Below the pieces are notes generated by a model. The model was not told the origin of the DNA. It did no database searches and saw nothing but the letters and a program-made list of their open reading frames with translations. Of a stretch of 37,937 bases of DNA, positions 1 through 9,288 are shown one piece after another (position 1 is the stretch's first letter; each line of letters begins with the position of its first letter). The translations under genes were made by a program, and so were the position numbers. The stretch lies in contig CAJAJL010000105.1 of NCBI GenBank assembly GCA_903940125.1, positions 1-37,937 on the forward strand, in the 5' to 3' direction. This DNA comes from an uncultured Chlorobiaceae bacterium. GTDB lineage: Bacteria; Bacteroidota; Chlorobiia; Chlorobiales; Chlorobiaceae.

Positions 1-133
1 CATCGGCTCACGGGTTTGCTCCACGCTTCCTTCCCACATTCAGTCACCCTTATGCAGTTGCGCTTCGCTTCGTTCGCTGTGGTCAACTTACGGGAGGACT
101 TCCACCTCCAAGATTGCGCCCATGCTGGGCGCA
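1..133. other. Unidentified edge sequence with strong hairpin
   Basis: No convincing gene was found in this left-edge stretch. It contains a perfect 7-bp inverted repeat at 115-133 (TGCGCCC / GGGCGCA around ATGCT). The base composition is more GC-rich than the AT-rich sequence that follows. The stretch lies next to a small exported protein of accessory type and an integrase remnant, so it may be the end of a repeated or mobile element, but I cannot name a family and the element would continue outside the window. Confidence 0.25.
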
Positions 134-141
134 CATGAAAA

Positions 142-162
142 GCCCCGGTGGAGTAACGGGGC
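142..162 (-). terminator. Rho-independent terminator of the small exported-protein gene
   Basis: On the minus strand a 6-bp stem (GCCCCG / CGGGGC, 9-nt loop) is followed directly by TTTTC. It lies 20 bases past the stop codon of the minus-strand gene at 182-622, the expected place for its terminator. Confidence 0.6.
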
Positions 163-181
163 ATGGGATATACTATTAAAG

Positions 182-622
182 CTACCAACCGTCAACAAAC
201 ATAATTTTATAGTCCTCTGTTTTCCTCAGGTTTATAAGATATATTTTCATCTCCGAACGTCCTTCGGCCTTTTGCTGATCATTCCATCGATCAACATCTC
301 TATTATAGTTGGCATAATACTCATCATCATGATTACCTGCATATTGTCTCTCGAAAGTAACCACATTTCCTTTTGGCTTATAAAAAAACTTATCATACCC
401 TATATAGGCGCCACAACCATTCTTTGCGTTCACCTCTCCACGAACAGGGTGTGAATCCTCTTTCCCGACATGAACATTCCTGAACATTGCGGAATAGGGG
501 TCTTTCAGTGCTCGCTTAACAGCTGATTTAGCCTTCTCGATTATTCCGTTGTCTGCACACTCCCCAGCTCGAACGGCCATAACGGCCATAAGCATCGCTA
601 TAAATAACACCTTGAGCGTCAT
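182..622 (-). CDS. Small exported protein of unknown function
   Basis: A 146-residue protein with a typical N-terminal signal peptide (residues 1-22, hydrophobic core FIAMLMAVMAV, cleavage probably near Ala-Gly-Glu-Cys). The mature part contains the segment ALKDPYSAMFRNVHV followed by GEVNAKNGCGAYIGY. From memory this pattern occurs in a family of small secreted or lipoprotein-like proteins common on plasmids, prophages and islands, often with a Cys before GEVNAKN. Here that position is Arg, with a Cys four residues after the Lys-Asn instead. A Cys at about residue 22 leaves a lipoprotein possible, but no clear lipobox is seen. A terminator follows at 142-162. Its neighbours are an unidentified edge sequence and an integrase remnant, which suggests acquired DNA. 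Function unknown. Confidence 0.7.
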   Translation of the reverse strand: MTLKVLFIAMLMAVMAVRAGECADNGIIEKAKSAVKRALKDPYSAMFRNVHVGKEDSHPVRGEVNAKNGCGAYIGYDKFFYKPKGNVVTFERQYAGNHDDEYYANYNRDVDRWNDQQKAEGRSEMKIYLINLRKTEDYKIMFVDGW

Positions 623-677
623 AATCTCCCCCGTTTAAGTTGATAAGCATGCCGTAATTTACTTTAATTTGTCAAAA

Positions 678-1097
678 TCAAAGCAAGTCGACGGCTAACC
701 GCTTGATTGAGTCTACTATCCTTCCGTATACCTTCGTTACCTTGATATCTTTGTGCTCGAACAGATTGCTTAAGGTGAATAGGTCAACACCTGCGGGCAA
801 TAGCAGTGAGGCGTAAGTGTGTCGGAAAACATTGAAGACGATCTTTTTAGGGTATGCCAGATACTTATTGTAAAGTTTGTTTCTGAGTCCAGGGAAATGC
901 AATGAGTCCGGTTTTAACTCGCTGACAAGATTATACCAGTAGTGCTCGTCCCAAGAAACGACAAATCACCGGATGCCATGCCAGGTCATGCCTTCTCCCG
1001 CTTTTTGCTCAGCAACCACCATGAGCGACCTGTTCACATCTCGCTCATTTGGCTGGCGCGGGTCAATATGAATTTCAATATCCTGGGAGTTCCGCCG
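678..1097 (-). pseudogene. Tyrosine recombinase (integrase) remnant
   Basis: The 3' part (678-965) encodes the C-terminal catalytic end of a phage-type integrase: an FRHTYASLLL box, a degenerate FEHKDIKVTKVY box with the candidate nucleophile Tyr, and a short tail. The usual HxxR is NxxR and the usual LGH is FEH. Upstream, after an in-frame TGA at 966-968, the same frame stays open to 1097 and reads DIEIHIDPRQPNERDVNRS, similar to the N-terminal arm-binding segment of Bacteroidota/Chlorobiota integrases. The middle of the protein, including the first catalytic Arg, is absent. I infer an internal deletion plus a nonsense change, so the gene is not functional. The only possible start for the short 3' ORF is a TTG at 902 without a visible ribosome site. 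Confidence 0.6.
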
Positions 1098-1365
1098 TCA
1101 AGGTCTGCCGGTTAATGGGTGTATGACTGAATTTGACCAGTTGAGAAAAAGGTTGTACCTTTTCCAATACTTCGAGAGATTTTTGAGTATCGAAACGTTC
1201 ATACTGCCTGTACCTTCATTTCTTCAGCGTACAGAATAAGCAAAAAAAAACATTGAAAGATATTTAAATCCTGCAATAGGAACTGGAGCAAAAGGGCTTG
1301 AAAATACAAGTGTCTGACAAGAAAACTAATGGATATTGAAACTCCACAAAAGATGGCAAGTGTCA

Positions 1366-2004
1366 ATGCTTATAACATTTGAAGGAATAGATGGAGCGGG
1401 CAAAACAACTCAGATTAATAAACTGGTAACCTATCTGACCAGCCAGAACAGGGAGGTTTTAACTTTAAGGGAACCCGGAGGCACTGAGGTTGCTGAAAAA
1501 ATCCGCACTATCCTTCTTGAAAGCAGGCAAGACATCAGCCCCATCGGTGAACTGCTCCTGTTTTCGGCAAGCAGAACCGAACTTGTTCAACAGGTCATCG
1601 TGCCCGCACTGGCCATTGGGAAAACCGTCATACTCGACCGTTTTTTTGACTCGACAACAGCTTATCAGGGTTATGGCAGAGGCATCGACCTGACTCTTCT
1701 TCAGTCAATCATTGACATTTCGACCTGCGGCACTGTTCCGGATATCACTTTTTATCTTGATATAGAACCGCAAGAGGCTTTACACAGAAAATTTGCTAAA
1801 ACATCAATTCCTCTTACTTTTGAAAATGATGAGCTCGACCGTATGGAGCGTTCAGGATTGGAATTCTTCCAGAATGTACGCCGAGGATACCTTGATCTCA
1901 TCAGCTGCAATAAAGATCGCTTTGTCTGCATCAACGCTCTTTTGCCGGAAGCTACAATTCAGCGTCAAATCATAACAGTTCTTGAGGAAAGATTCCACGC
2001 CTGA
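1366..2004 (+). CDS. tmk: Thymidylate kinase
   Basis: Phosphorylates dTMP to dTDP with ATP in the cytoplasm, an essential step in dTTP supply. The 212-residue protein has the usual family length. It shows the P-loop [12 protein letters not shown] right after the N-terminus, the [13 protein letters not shown] substrate segment, and the [18 protein letters not shown] nucleotide/dTMP-binding stretch (family form DRY/DRF). The ATG at 1366 is chosen because tmk proteins start two to four residues before the first beta strand; an upstream in-frame TTG at 1336 would add ten unconserved residues. The 268 bases upstream, back to the integrase remnant, hold no gene I can support. The next gene starts 177 bases downstream. 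Confidence 0.95.
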   Translation: MLITFEGIDGAGKTTQINKLVTYLTSQNREVLTLREPGGTEVAEKIRTILLESRQDISPIGELLLFSASRTELVQQVIVPALAIGKTVILDRFFDSTTAYQGYGRGIDLTLLQSIIDISTCGTVPDITFYLDIEPQEALHRKFAKTSIPLTFENDELDRMERSGLEFFQNVRRGYLDLISCNKDRFVCINALLPEATIQRQIITVLEERFHA

Positions 2005-2181
2005 TTACTGTTTTTTATATACACAGAAAATATAGGTGCTATATAAACAGTGTAGAGAGTCAATGTGCAACTAATATTTCAATTCTTCTGTTATTTGTTA
2101 ACTTTTTGTATAGTTTTTTGCAAAGATTTTGCTTAAATTACGGAACATATTACTTTATCTTCACTTCTTTACCGGTAACGC

Positions 2182-3444
2182 ATGCACGAGAGTATTCTTA
2201 AAGAACGTCAGCTGAGCACATGCGCAACTTCGATCACGTTACAGGATATCCGTACTCTTAAAGAACTCTACCAACTGAAGGCAGAAACACGTGAGCTGCG
2301 GGAACCTGTCGTCAGAAACATCATCAAGCAGAGAGTTGTTGGGCAGTCGTGTGTAGAGTCGCTTAAAAATGCGCTTTACTCGCTGGAAACCATCTATATT
2401 GACGACGATACCGGGCAAAGACTGCTGCGTCTGGACGGAATGAAGCAGATAGAGGTCGATCTTACGTATGAAATCAGGGAACTCCAGAAGGACATCTACT
2501 ATCTCGAGTATGGAGAGGATAAATTTATTGATTATCTGGCCAAGTTTATTCCCGATTTCCGGATGTTCATCAACAAAGGGGTTGGATTACTCAGGGGAAA
2601 ACGCTTTAATGCCTTTATAACAGATCGGGACGGTACCACGAATAACTATTGCGGACGATACCGATCTTCAGTACAACCTATATATAACTCAGTCTTTCTG
2701 ACCAGGTTCGCAAAGAACTGCTGTCAGTACCCTATTATTATCACTTCTGCTCCACTAAGAGACTTCGGCATCCTGAATGTCTCAATCAACCCGAGCAACA
2801 CATTTGTCTACGCGGGATCGAAGGGAAGAGAGTTCATTGATCTTAACGGTGAATTCAACAGTTTTCCAATCGAAGAGAAAAAGCAGAAACTTATTCGTCT
2901 TTTAAATGACCGGATGCTTGTACTCCTTCAGGATCCGAATTTCGAAAAGTTCAACTTTATAGGTTCAGCCTTACAGATAAAATTTGGGCAGACCACTGTT
3001 GCCCGCCAGGATATAAGCCACTCTATCAAAGAGGCCGAATCTGCTGCTTTTCTTGAAAAGGTAAAAGGTATCGTCCGTGAAATTGACCCGAGCGGCAATA
3101 ATTTTAGAATTGAAGATACCGGTCTGGATATTGAAATCATTTTAACAATTGAAGGTGCTTCCGGTGAGGCGCCAATTAAGGATTTTGACAAGGGAGATGG
3201 ACTTTCCTTCATCTGCAGCAAGCTTGATTTAAACCCTTCCAAAAGTGCATCTCTGGTGTGCGGCGATACGCCTTCAGATATTCCGATGCTGAAAAAGGCA
3301 GTTGAGATGTTCGATGATGTCTGGGCAGTATTTGTCACAAGGGATGAGCAGCTTAAAAAACAGGTTGAGGATATCTGCCCGAACAGCTTTACAGTCCCCT
3401 ATCCTGATATCCTGCTGACCATTCTCGGCCTTCTCTCTCTATGA
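2182..3444 (+). CDS. HAD-family trehalose-6-phosphate-phosphatase-like protein
   Basis: A 420-residue cytoplasmic HAD-superfamily phosphatase with all core motifs: motif I DRDGT at 148-152 (nucleophile Asp148, acid/base Asp150), motif II ITSAP near 187-191, a Lys in KGDG near 337-340, and motif IV GDTPSD at 361-366. The motif set and the cap between II and III resemble OtsB-type trehalose-6-phosphate phosphatases. The N-terminal 140 residues are an extra, helical, charged region not found in short OtsB proteins. It ends 37 bases before a beta-PGM/GH65 fusion and is probably co-transcribed with it. No otsA (trehalose-6-phosphate synthase) is visible in the window. Another sugar phosphate could be the substrate. 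Confidence is high for the fold and moderate for the substrate. Confidence 0.75.
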   Translation: MHESILKERQLSTCATSITLQDIRTLKELYQLKAETRELREPVVRNIIKQRVVGQSCVESLKNALYSLETIYIDDDTGQRLLRLDGMKQIEVDLTYEIRELQKDIYYLEYGEDKFIDYLAKFIPDFRMFINKGVGLLRGKRFNAFITDRDGTTNNYCGRYRSSVQPIYNSVFLTRFAKNCCQYPIIITSAPLRDFGILNVSINPSNTFVYAGSKGREFIDLNGEFNSFPIEEKKQKLIRLLNDRMLVLLQDPNFEKFNFIGSALQIKFGQTTVARQDISHSIKEAESAAFLEKVKGIVREIDPSGNNFRIEDTGLDIEIILTIEGASGEAPIKDFDKGDGLSFICSKLDLNPSKSASLVCGDTPSDIPMLKKAVEMFDDVWAVFVTRDEQLKKQVEDICPNSFTVPYPDILLTILGLLSL

Positions 3445-3481
3445 ATACAATCTGCGTCATGTTAATCTATAAAAAAACGTT

Positions 3482-6400
3482 ATGAGCAACATCTTCAAAG
3501 GAGCAATATTTGATCTTGACGGAGTCATAACAGGCACGGCAAAAGTGCACAGCCTTGCCTGGGAATCGATGTTCAACTACTTCCTGAAAAATTATGCAGA
3601 AATCAACGATGAACTTTATGTTCCTTTTGACCCTGCTCATGACTATCACAGATATGTCGATGGAAAGCCGCGTATGGAGGGTGTTAAAAGCTTCCTTTTG
3701 TCGCGGGATATTGAGCTGCCCTATGGAGAACTTGACGACATCCCTGAAAAGGAGACCATCTGCGGTTTAGGAAACAGAAAAAACAACCTTTTTTCTGAAA
3801 TTCTCATAAAGGAAGGCCCTGAAGTATATGCCTCTTCGGTTGAACTGATCAATGAACTCATAAAAAGAGGTATCAGAATCGGCATCGCCTCGTCAAGCCG
3901 TAACTGCCAGCTTATTCTGCAGCTTGCCAAGCTTGAACATCTTTTTGAAACCCGCGTTGATGGCGAGGTTTCTATTGAACTCGGATTGAAGGGCAAACCA
4001 AACCCTGATATTTTTATAAGAGCAGCACAAAATCTCGGGCTTGAACCTCATGAATGTGTTGTTGTTGAGGATGCTATTTCCGGCGTTCAGGCAGGAGCCC
4101 GAGGCAATTTCGGCCTGGTGCTCGGCATTGCCCGCGACATCGAAGGATCGAAGCTGAGGGAAGAGGGGGCGGATATTGTGGTCAGGGATCTTGCGGAAAT
4201 TACTATTGCTGATATCGAGCAATGGTTCAGCGAGGGACTTGAATTTGAGGGCTGGAATCTGACCTATACGGATTTTTCGGCTAAGGACGAAAAACTTCGT
4301 GAAACACTTACATCTACCGGTAACGGGTATCTTGGCATACGAGGCGCCTATGAAGGTTCTTCCATTTCACACTACCACTATCCCGGCACTTACATTGCGG
4401 GAGTTTTCAACAGAGTCCCTTCGGATGTTCACGGGCAGACAATTTTCAACAATGACTTTGTAAATACTCCGAACTGGCTCCCGATTACGTTCAGAATAGG
4501 TGGTGGTGAGTTCATCGATCCGTTTGATCAGAAGATACTCAGCTACCGGCAGAACCTGAATATACGCAACGGCCTGATGGAGCGTGATTTCGTTATCCAG
4601 GACAACCTCGGAAGAATAACAAATATACGTACCCGCAGATTTGCAAGCATGGATAATCCTCACTGCTGTGCACTGACATTCACCCTGAAGCCGATCAATT
4701 ACACTGCTGAAGTCGAGTTCCGCTCAGCAATCGACGGACGAGTGAAAAACAAGAATGTCGCGCGATACAACGGGCTGACTAACGACCATCTTGAACACAT
4801 CGAAAGCAGCATGGAAAAAGAGATAATGCTGCTTCATGTTCAAACCGGGGTTTCACATTACGGCGTTGTGACCGCCGCCAAAACAAGGGTATTGAGCCAC
4901 GGAAAGCCTGTTACCATTGAGCGAACAACAATCAGCGATACGCGATATATCGGGGAGTCCTTTAAAGTGCATCTCAATCCCAACAAAGGATGCACTATTG
5001 AAAAACTGGCCTCTATTCATACGACACTTGACCAGAACACTGCCAATCCAGTTAAAGCAGCCCGTCTGTCGCTTGAAAACAAGGATTCTTTCGACTCTCT
5101 GTTTAAGGAACATGCGGAAGCCTGGGAAAAAATCTGGGAAAAGGCGGACATTATCATTCAAGGCGACCGTTTCAGCCAGAAATTGCTCAGACTGCACACC
5201 TATCACATGATGTGCACAGCATCGCCGCATAATGTATCCATTGATGCCGGAATGCCTGCGCGCGGTCTTAATGGTGAAGCATACCGCGGACATATTTTCT
5301 GGGATGAAATTTTTATTCTGCCATTTTTTAACCGCCACTTTCCTGATATTTCAAAAGCGCTCCTGATGTACCGCTACAACCGGCTTAATGCTGCCAGGGA
5401 GTATGCGCGTGAACACGGTTACAAGGGCGCCATGTTCCCCTGGCAGACGGCAGATGACGGCCGTGAGGATACCCAGATCCTGCACTTCAATCCAAAAAGC
5501 GGCTCATGGGGACCTGACCACAGCAGTCTGCAACGACATGTTTCCATAGCGGTATTTTATAATGTGTGGCGCTATATCTATGACTCCGATGACACGGATT
5601 TCCTGAATCAGTACGGTGCAGAACTGATGTTTGAAATTGCCCGTTTCTGGGCATCGATCGCTACCTATTCACCTGAAACCAGCAAGTACCATATCGAGGG
5701 AGTGATGGGACCGGATGAATTTCATGAAACACTTCCAGGCAGCGGTAAAGAAGGGCTGAAAGATAATGCCTACACCAATATTATGGCTGTCTGGCTTTTT
5801 GAAAAAGCCGCTGAAGTCGGTGAAAAAATTGATCCTACCGTACTCAGACACCTTATTTCGAAAATCCATCTCGGCTTTGATGAACTCAAGCAGTGGAGAG
5901 ATATCAGCAGCAACATGAATATCCTTGTTGACAGCGATGGCATCCTTGAGCAGTTTGACGGTTACAAGAGTCTCAAGGAGCTTGACTGGACTCACTATCG
6001 CTCCAGATATGGCAATATCCACAGAATGGACAGGATATTGAAAGCCGAGGGAGATACACCTGATCTTTACAAGGTTGCCAAACAGCCAGATGTATTGATG
6101 ACTTTTTATACTATCTCACCAGGAGAAGTTGCTGAACTGCTGGGCAAGATCGGATATAAAATTCCTGATGACCTGACTCTGGTCAGAAACAATTACGCGT
6201 ATTACGAACCAAGAACAAGCCATGGTTCTACGTTGAGCAAGGTGGTTCACAGTATCATTTCAAGCTACCTGCAGGATGGGCATGAAATGGCATGGAAATG
6301 GTTTTCAGAGGCTCTCAAGAGCGACATTCAGGACACCCAGGGCGGAACTACCCAGGAGGGGATTCATTGCGGCGTCATGGCGGGAACGCTTGATACGGTT

Positions 6401-6646
6401 ATCCGTTATTTTGCAGGTATTTCGTTCTACAACGAGAAACTCAATGTGCATCCCAACAGGCCGAATCACTGGAAAAAGCTCAGTCTGAGCATCTGTTTCA
6501 GAAAAAACCGTTATGCTATCACCATCGCAGAGAATGATATCATTATCACGCTGCTTGAAGCAGAGGGAGATGAAGCGCCGGCATGTATTGCGGGAATACA
6601 TCTCACGTTGAAAAAAGGAGTTCCCTATCACTCCGCTTCGATTTGA
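3482..6646 (+). CDS. Fused beta-phosphoglucomutase-like HAD and GH65 glycoside phosphorylase
   Basis: A 1054-residue two-part enzyme. Residues 1 to about 235 form a beta-phosphoglucomutase-like HAD domain with nucleophile motif [11 protein letters not shown] (Asp11, Asp13), the ASSSRN motif II, KPNPDIF motif III and [13 protein letters not shown] motif IV. From about residue 255 a family-65 glycoside hydrolase/phosphorylase follows, with [14 protein letters not shown], the substrate-loop [17 protein letters not shown], and VMGPDEFHE, whose Glu746 corresponds to the general acid of maltose and trehalose phosphorylases. In this family phosphorolysis of an alpha-glucoside gives beta-glucose-1-phosphate, which beta-PGM turns into glucose-6-phosphate, so the fusion makes sense as a channelled pathway. 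Trehalose, maltose or kojibiose are all possible substrates; the adjacent trehalose-phosphatase-like gene favours trehalose. Likely cytoplasmic. Confidence 0.85.
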   Translation: MSNIFKGAIFDLDGVITGTAKVHSLAWESMFNYFLKNYAEINDELYVPFDPAHDYHRYVDGKPRMEGVKSFLLSRDIELPYGELDDIPEKETICGLGNRKNNLFSEILIKEGPEVYASSVELINELIKRGIRIGIASSSRNCQLILQLAKLEHLFETRVDGEVSIELGLKGKPNPDIFIRAAQNLGLEPHECVVVEDAISGVQAGARGNFGLVLGIARDIEGSKLREEGADIVVRDLAEITIADIEQWFSEGLEFEGWNLTYTDFSAKDEKLRETLTSTGNGYLGIRGAYEGSSISHYHYPGTYIAGVFNRVPSDVHGQTIFNNDFVNTPNWLPITFRIGGGEFIDPFDQKILSYRQNLNIRNGLMERDFVIQDNLGRITNIRTRRFASMDNPHCCALTFTLKPINYTAEVEFRSAIDGRVKNKNVARYNGLTNDHLEHIESSMEKEIMLLHVQTGVSHYGVVTAAKTRVLSHGKPVTIERTTISDTRYIGESFKVHLNPNKGCTIEKLASIHTTLDQNTANPVKAARLSLENKDSFDSLFKEHAEAWEKIWEKADIIIQGDRFSQKLLRLHTYHMMCTASPHNVSIDAGMPARGLNGEAYRGHIFWDEIFILPFFNRHFPDISKALLMYRYNRLNAAREYAREHGYKGAMFPWQTADDGREDTQILHFNPKSGSWGPDHSSLQRHVSIAVFYNVWRYIYDSDDTDFLNQYGAELMFEIARFWASIATYSPETSKYHIEGVMGPDEFHETLPGSGKEGLKDNAYTNIMAVWLFEKAAEVGEKIDPTVLRHLISKIHLGFDELKQWRDISSNMNILVDSDGILEQFDGYKSLKELDWTHYRSRYGNIHRMDRILKAEGDTPDLYKVAKQPDVLMTFYTISPGEVAELLGKIGYKIPDDLTLVRNNYAYYEPRTSHGSTLSKVVHSIISSYLQDGHEMAWKWFSEALKSDIQDTQGGTTQEGIHCGVMAGTLDTVIRYFAGISFYNEKLNVHPNRPNHWKKLSLSICFRKNRYAITIAENDIIITLLEAEGDEAPACIAGIHLTLKKGVPYHSASI

Positions 6647-6690
6647 ACTATATAGCATTCTTATCTTTTTGATCTATTGGATTTCTGTTT

Positions 6691-7731
6691 ATGCGTCTCT
6701 CAAATTTTCGATATACCCTCCCGAAAAGTAAAATTGCCGAGGAACCATCTTCGCCGAGGGATAAATGCAAAATGATGGTACTGAACCGGCGGAAAAAAGA
6801 TATCGAACATAAGGTTTTCGATGATATCGCCGCCTTCTTTAAAAAGGGAGACCTTCTCGTCTTAAACAACAGCCGGGTTTTCCCTGCCAAAATATTTGGA
6901 CAGAAAGAAAAGACTGATGCTAAAATCGAGGTGTTCCTGCTCAGAGTTCTCAATAAAGAAGCTGGATTGTGGGATGTACTTGTTGATCCTGCACGAAAAG
7001 TAAGGGTAGGAAACAAAATTTATTTTGAAGAAGATGTCGTAGCAGAAGTGGTAGACAATACCACATCCCGTGGCAGAACTATCAGATTTCTTAATCCTGA
7101 CATTGATGTTTTCAGCCTTGTGGAAAGAATCGGCACAATTCCTCTTCCGCCCTATTTTACCCGGTCGCCGATTGCCTCTGACAAGGAAAACTATCAGACC
7201 GTCTATGCGAGCCAGACAGGCGCCGTTGTTGCTCCAATGGCAGGATTGCATTTCACCATGCCGCTCCTTCAGAAAATTCAGAAAATCGGGGTAAAAATTC
7301 TACCGATAACCCTTCATCCAAGCTTGAGCACTTTTAATGCCATTGAAGTCGAAGATGTTTCCAAACATAAAATGGATTCGGAATATTTTAATATTCCCTA
7401 TCAGACGGCAATGGAGATTAATGAAACCAAGGTCAATAAAACTGGACGGATCATTGCGGTAGGAACAACAACGTGCCGTGTCCTTGAGGCCAATGCCACG
7501 GTTGATGGAAAAATAAAATTCGGAAGAGGCTGGACTGACAAGTTCATCTATCCACCATACCAATTCAAGGTTACCGATGCACTTGTCACCAATTTTCAGC
7601 TCCCTGAAACAACCCTGCTCATGGCTGTCAGTGCATTTGCTGAACACCGGTTGCTTATGGAAGCTTATAAACTTGCATTGAAAGAGGATTACCGCTTCCT
7701 GGCATACGGAGATGCCATGTTTATCCATTAA
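6691..7731 (+). CDS. queA: S-adenosylmethionine:tRNA ribosyltransferase-isomerase
   Basis: Transfers and isomerises the ribosyl group of S-adenosylmethionine onto preQ1-modified tRNA to form epoxyqueuosine at wobble position 34. The 346-residue length is typical. Recognisable conserved parts are the N-terminal LPKSKIAEEPSSPRDKCKMMVL, the LVLNNSRVFPAKIFG segment, GAVVAPMAGLHFT in the centre, and the C-terminal TNFQLPETTLLMAVSAFA with YGDAMFI at the end. The gene lies 44 bases after the GH65 gene and 30 bases before ispD, so it is probably in a transcript with one or both. A small CCCC-TGAA-GGGG hairpin sits at 7734-7745 between queA and ispD; it is too short to call a terminator. Confidence 0.96.
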   Translation: MRLSNFRYTLPKSKIAEEPSSPRDKCKMMVLNRRKKDIEHKVFDDIAAFFKKGDLLVLNNSRVFPAKIFGQKEKTDAKIEVFLLRVLNKEAGLWDVLVDPARKVRVGNKIYFEEDVVAEVVDNTTSRGRTIRFLNPDIDVFSLVERIGTIPLPPYFTRSPIASDKENYQTVYASQTGAVVAPMAGLHFTMPLLQKIQKIGVKILPITLHPSLSTFNAIEVEDVSKHKMDSEYFNIPYQTAMEINETKVNKTGRIIAVGTTTCRVLEANATVDGKIKFGRGWTDKFIYPPYQFKVTDALVTNFQLPETTLLMAVSAFAEHRLLMEAYKLALKEDYRFLAYGDAMFIH

Positions 7732-7761
7732 ACCCCCTGAAGGGGATTGATTTCTCTCACT

Positions 7762-8493
7762 ATGAATGCAATTGCCATTATTGCCGCAAGCGGCATCGGA
7801 AAGCGAATGCAGCTCAAGAACGGACAGTGTAAACAGTTGCTTGAAATTGCAGGGTTTCCTGTTATTCATCATACCATAAAAGCATTTCAGGCTGCCTCTT
7901 CAGTCAGCACCATCTACATCGCCACAAAAGAGGAAAATATAGCAACACTGGAGGATATGGCAGCATCTGAGGGCTTCAGCAAGGTTAAAGCTGTTATTGA
8001 AGGCGGCAAAGAGCGGCAGGATTCGGTGAAGAACTGCATCAGGGCAATTGAGCATGACATACGCATGACCGGCAATGAACCGGACACAATTCTTGTGCAT
8101 GACGGGGCCCGCCCGTTTATACAGCCTGAAGAGATCGATGACATCTCGCGTTTATCGCTCCAGTTCGGAGCTTGTGTGCCTGCAACAAGACCAAAAGACA
8201 CGATCAAGTATATAGGGTCAAATCCTGACTTTTTCGGGGAAACACCAGACCGGAGCAGGCTTCTTCAGGTTCAGACTCCGCAGGGATTTCGATGCGGCCT
8301 GCTCATCCAGGCTCATGAACAGGCAGAACTTGAACACTGGTATGCAACGGATGACGCCGCACTGGTAGAACGTTTTTTTCCTGAACAGCCCATAAAAATT
8401 TTTGAAATGGGTTATCACAATATTAAAATCACGACACCGGAAGATATTCCTGTTGCTGAAGCGATTTTCAGTCAGAGGGCTTCATGGTCTTAA
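7762..8493 (+). CDS. ispD: 2-C-methyl-D-erythritol 4-phosphate cytidylyltransferase
   Basis: Catalyses the third step of the MEP isoprenoid pathway, joining CTP and methylerythritol phosphate to give CDP-ME. The 243-residue protein has the nucleotide-binding N-terminus IAASGIGKRM, then KQLLEIAGFPVIHHTI, the HDGARPFI motif, TRPKDTIK, QVQTPQGFR and TDDAALVE, and ends with the usual ITTPEDIPVAEAI. Two small deviations are seen: the Pro usually preceding Lys-Gln is Cys, and the first glycine-rich loop reads AASGIGKRM. The ATG at 7762 is used; a TTG five codons upstream is less likely. A terminator follows at 8521-8560. Confidence 0.93.
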   Translation: MNAIAIIAASGIGKRMQLKNGQCKQLLEIAGFPVIHHTIKAFQAASSVSTIYIATKEENIATLEDMAASEGFSKVKAVIEGGKERQDSVKNCIRAIEHDIRMTGNEPDTILVHDGARPFIQPEEIDDISRLSLQFGACVPATRPKDTIKYIGSNPDFFGETPDRSRLLQVQTPQGFRCGLLIQAHEQAELEHWYATDDAALVERFFPEQPIKIFEMGYHNIKITTPEDIPVAEAIFSQRASWS

Positions 8494-8520
8494 CACGCTG
8501 AAAAAGAACAAATAAAACAT

Positions 8521-8560
8521 TGCCATTGCTTGTTTATTCATCTGTGCAATGGTATATTTT
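8521..8560 (+). terminator. Terminator after ispD
   Basis: A 9-bp stem with one G-T pair (TGCCATTGC at 8521-8529 with GCAATGGTA at 8546-8554) is followed by TATTTT. It lies between the ispD stop and tRNA-Met, consistent with a rho-independent terminator of the upstream operon. Confidence 0.5.
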
Positions 8561-8573
8561 CAGCCCGGAAAAT

Positions 8574-8647
8574 GGTGAGGTAGCTCAGTTGGTTAGAGCA
8601 CAGGATTCATAACCCTGAGGTCGAGGGTTCAACTCCCTCTCTCACCA
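8574..8647 (+). tRNA. tRNA-Met (CAT)
   Basis: A complete cloverleaf: 7-bp acceptor GGTGAGG with TCTCACC (one G-T pair), D arm TAGCTCAGTTGGTTAGAGCA, anticodon loop TTCATAA, and T arm GAGGG-TTCAACT-CCCTC. The discriminator is A and CCA is not encoded. The anticodon stem has an A-C mismatch next to the loop (31-39). G1-C72 is paired, which argues against an initiator tRNA. A CAT tRNA read as Ile after lysidine modification cannot be fully excluded. Confidence 0.9.
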
Positions 8648-8658
8648 CACATAAAAAA

Positions 8659-8731
8659 GCGGGTGTAACTCAGTTGGTAGAGTGTTTGCTTCCCAAGCAA
8701 AATGTCGCGAGTTCGAATCTCGTCACCCGCT
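8659..8731 (+). tRNA. tRNA-Gly (CCC)
   Basis: The cloverleaf is clear: acceptor GCGGGTG with CACCCGC, D arm GTAACTCAGTTGGTAGAGTG, anticodon stem TTTGC/GCAAA around loop TTCCCAA, T arm GCGAG-TTCGAAT-CTCGT, discriminator T. The loop places CCC at positions 34-36, decoding GGG. CCA is not encoded. It lies 11 bases after tRNA-Met, so both are probably on one transcript, and the thioesterase start codon is only 42 bases downstream. Confidence 0.92.
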
Positions 8732-8773
8732 CGTTTCCGGATACCATTATTTCCTGTTGCTACATTCCTTCCT

Positions 8774-9223
8774 ATGACTCTATCTTCTATTTTCGTTACC
8801 CCGGTCAGTATTGAGGAAATCAACACCACTCAAATCATTGATGGCCAGATGGCCCGCCATCTCGGCATTGAAATGACCGAGATCGGAGTGGATTTCATGA
8901 CAGCCAGGATGCCTGTCGACCACCGTACCATCCAGCGTATCGGAATTCTGCACGGAGGAGCATCACTTGCTCTTGCTGAAACCGTGGGAAGCATTGCCGC
9001 GTCCTACTGCGTTGACCGGAACTCCTTCTATATTGTGGGACAGGAGATAAATGCCAACCATATCCGCCCGGTCAGAACAGGATTTGTCTATGCAACCGCC
9101 ACCCCCCTGCACCTTGGAAAAAGCTCTCAGGTATGGGATATCAAGGTGAGAAATGAAGAGGGGAAACTGACCTGTGTCAGCCGGTTTACAGTTGCTGTCC
9201 TGAAGAAAGAGCCGCGCGGTTAA
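8774..9223 (+). CDS. Hotdog-fold thioesterase, probable DHNA-CoA hydrolase (MenI/YdiI type)
   Basis: A 149-residue protein of the PaaI/YdiI hotdog family. The signature GILHGGASLALAETVGS contains the conserved HGG and the catalytic Glu of LAE. In YdiI/MenI this family hydrolyses 1,4-dihydroxy-2-naphthoyl-CoA in menaquinone synthesis, which would suit a menaquinone-based phototroph; paralogues act on other aroyl- or acyl-CoA substrates, so the substrate is inferred. The ATG at 8774 is chosen because the open frame upstream runs into tRNA-Gly (to 8702). Only 42 bases separate the tRNA from this start and no terminator lies between, so the mRNA may arise by processing of a tRNA transcript. Confidence 0.85.
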   Translation: MTLSSIFVTPVSIEEINTTQIIDGQMARHLGIEMTEIGVDFMTARMPVDHRTIQRIGILHGGASLALAETVGSIAASYCVDRNSFYIVGQEINANHIRPVRTGFVYATATPLHLGKSSQVWDIKVRNEEGKLTCVSRFTVAVLKKEPRG

Positions 9224-9288
9224 ACCGAGTGGTAAGGAGCAAACCGCTAAAAGTGGGACTGGATTAATACAAAGGAAAAATCCTGTTG

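Noticed and set aside
122-454. 110-residue hydrophobic plus-strand frame
   Set aside because: It is antisense to the exported protein gene at 182-622, covers the terminator, and has no ribosome site or family likeness.
2007-2051. Imperfect inverted repeat ACTGTTT...ATATA / TATATAAACAGT after tmk
   Set aside because: The arms are AT-rich with a 3-base bulge and no T-run follows, so neither a terminator nor an operator can be supported.
4853-5338. 161-residue minus-strand frame within the GH65 gene
   Set aside because: It lies fully antisense to a well-conserved enzyme domain and shows no recognisable motif.
7734-7745. CCCC-TGAA-GGGG mini-hairpin between queA and ispD as a terminator
   Set aside because: The stem is only 4 bp and no T-run follows; the genes are only 30 bases apart and most likely share a transcript.
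7300-7872. 190-residue minus-strand frame across queA and ispD
   Set aside because: It is antisense to two confident genes. Its Cys-rich stretch comes from the reverse reading of the plus-strand codons.
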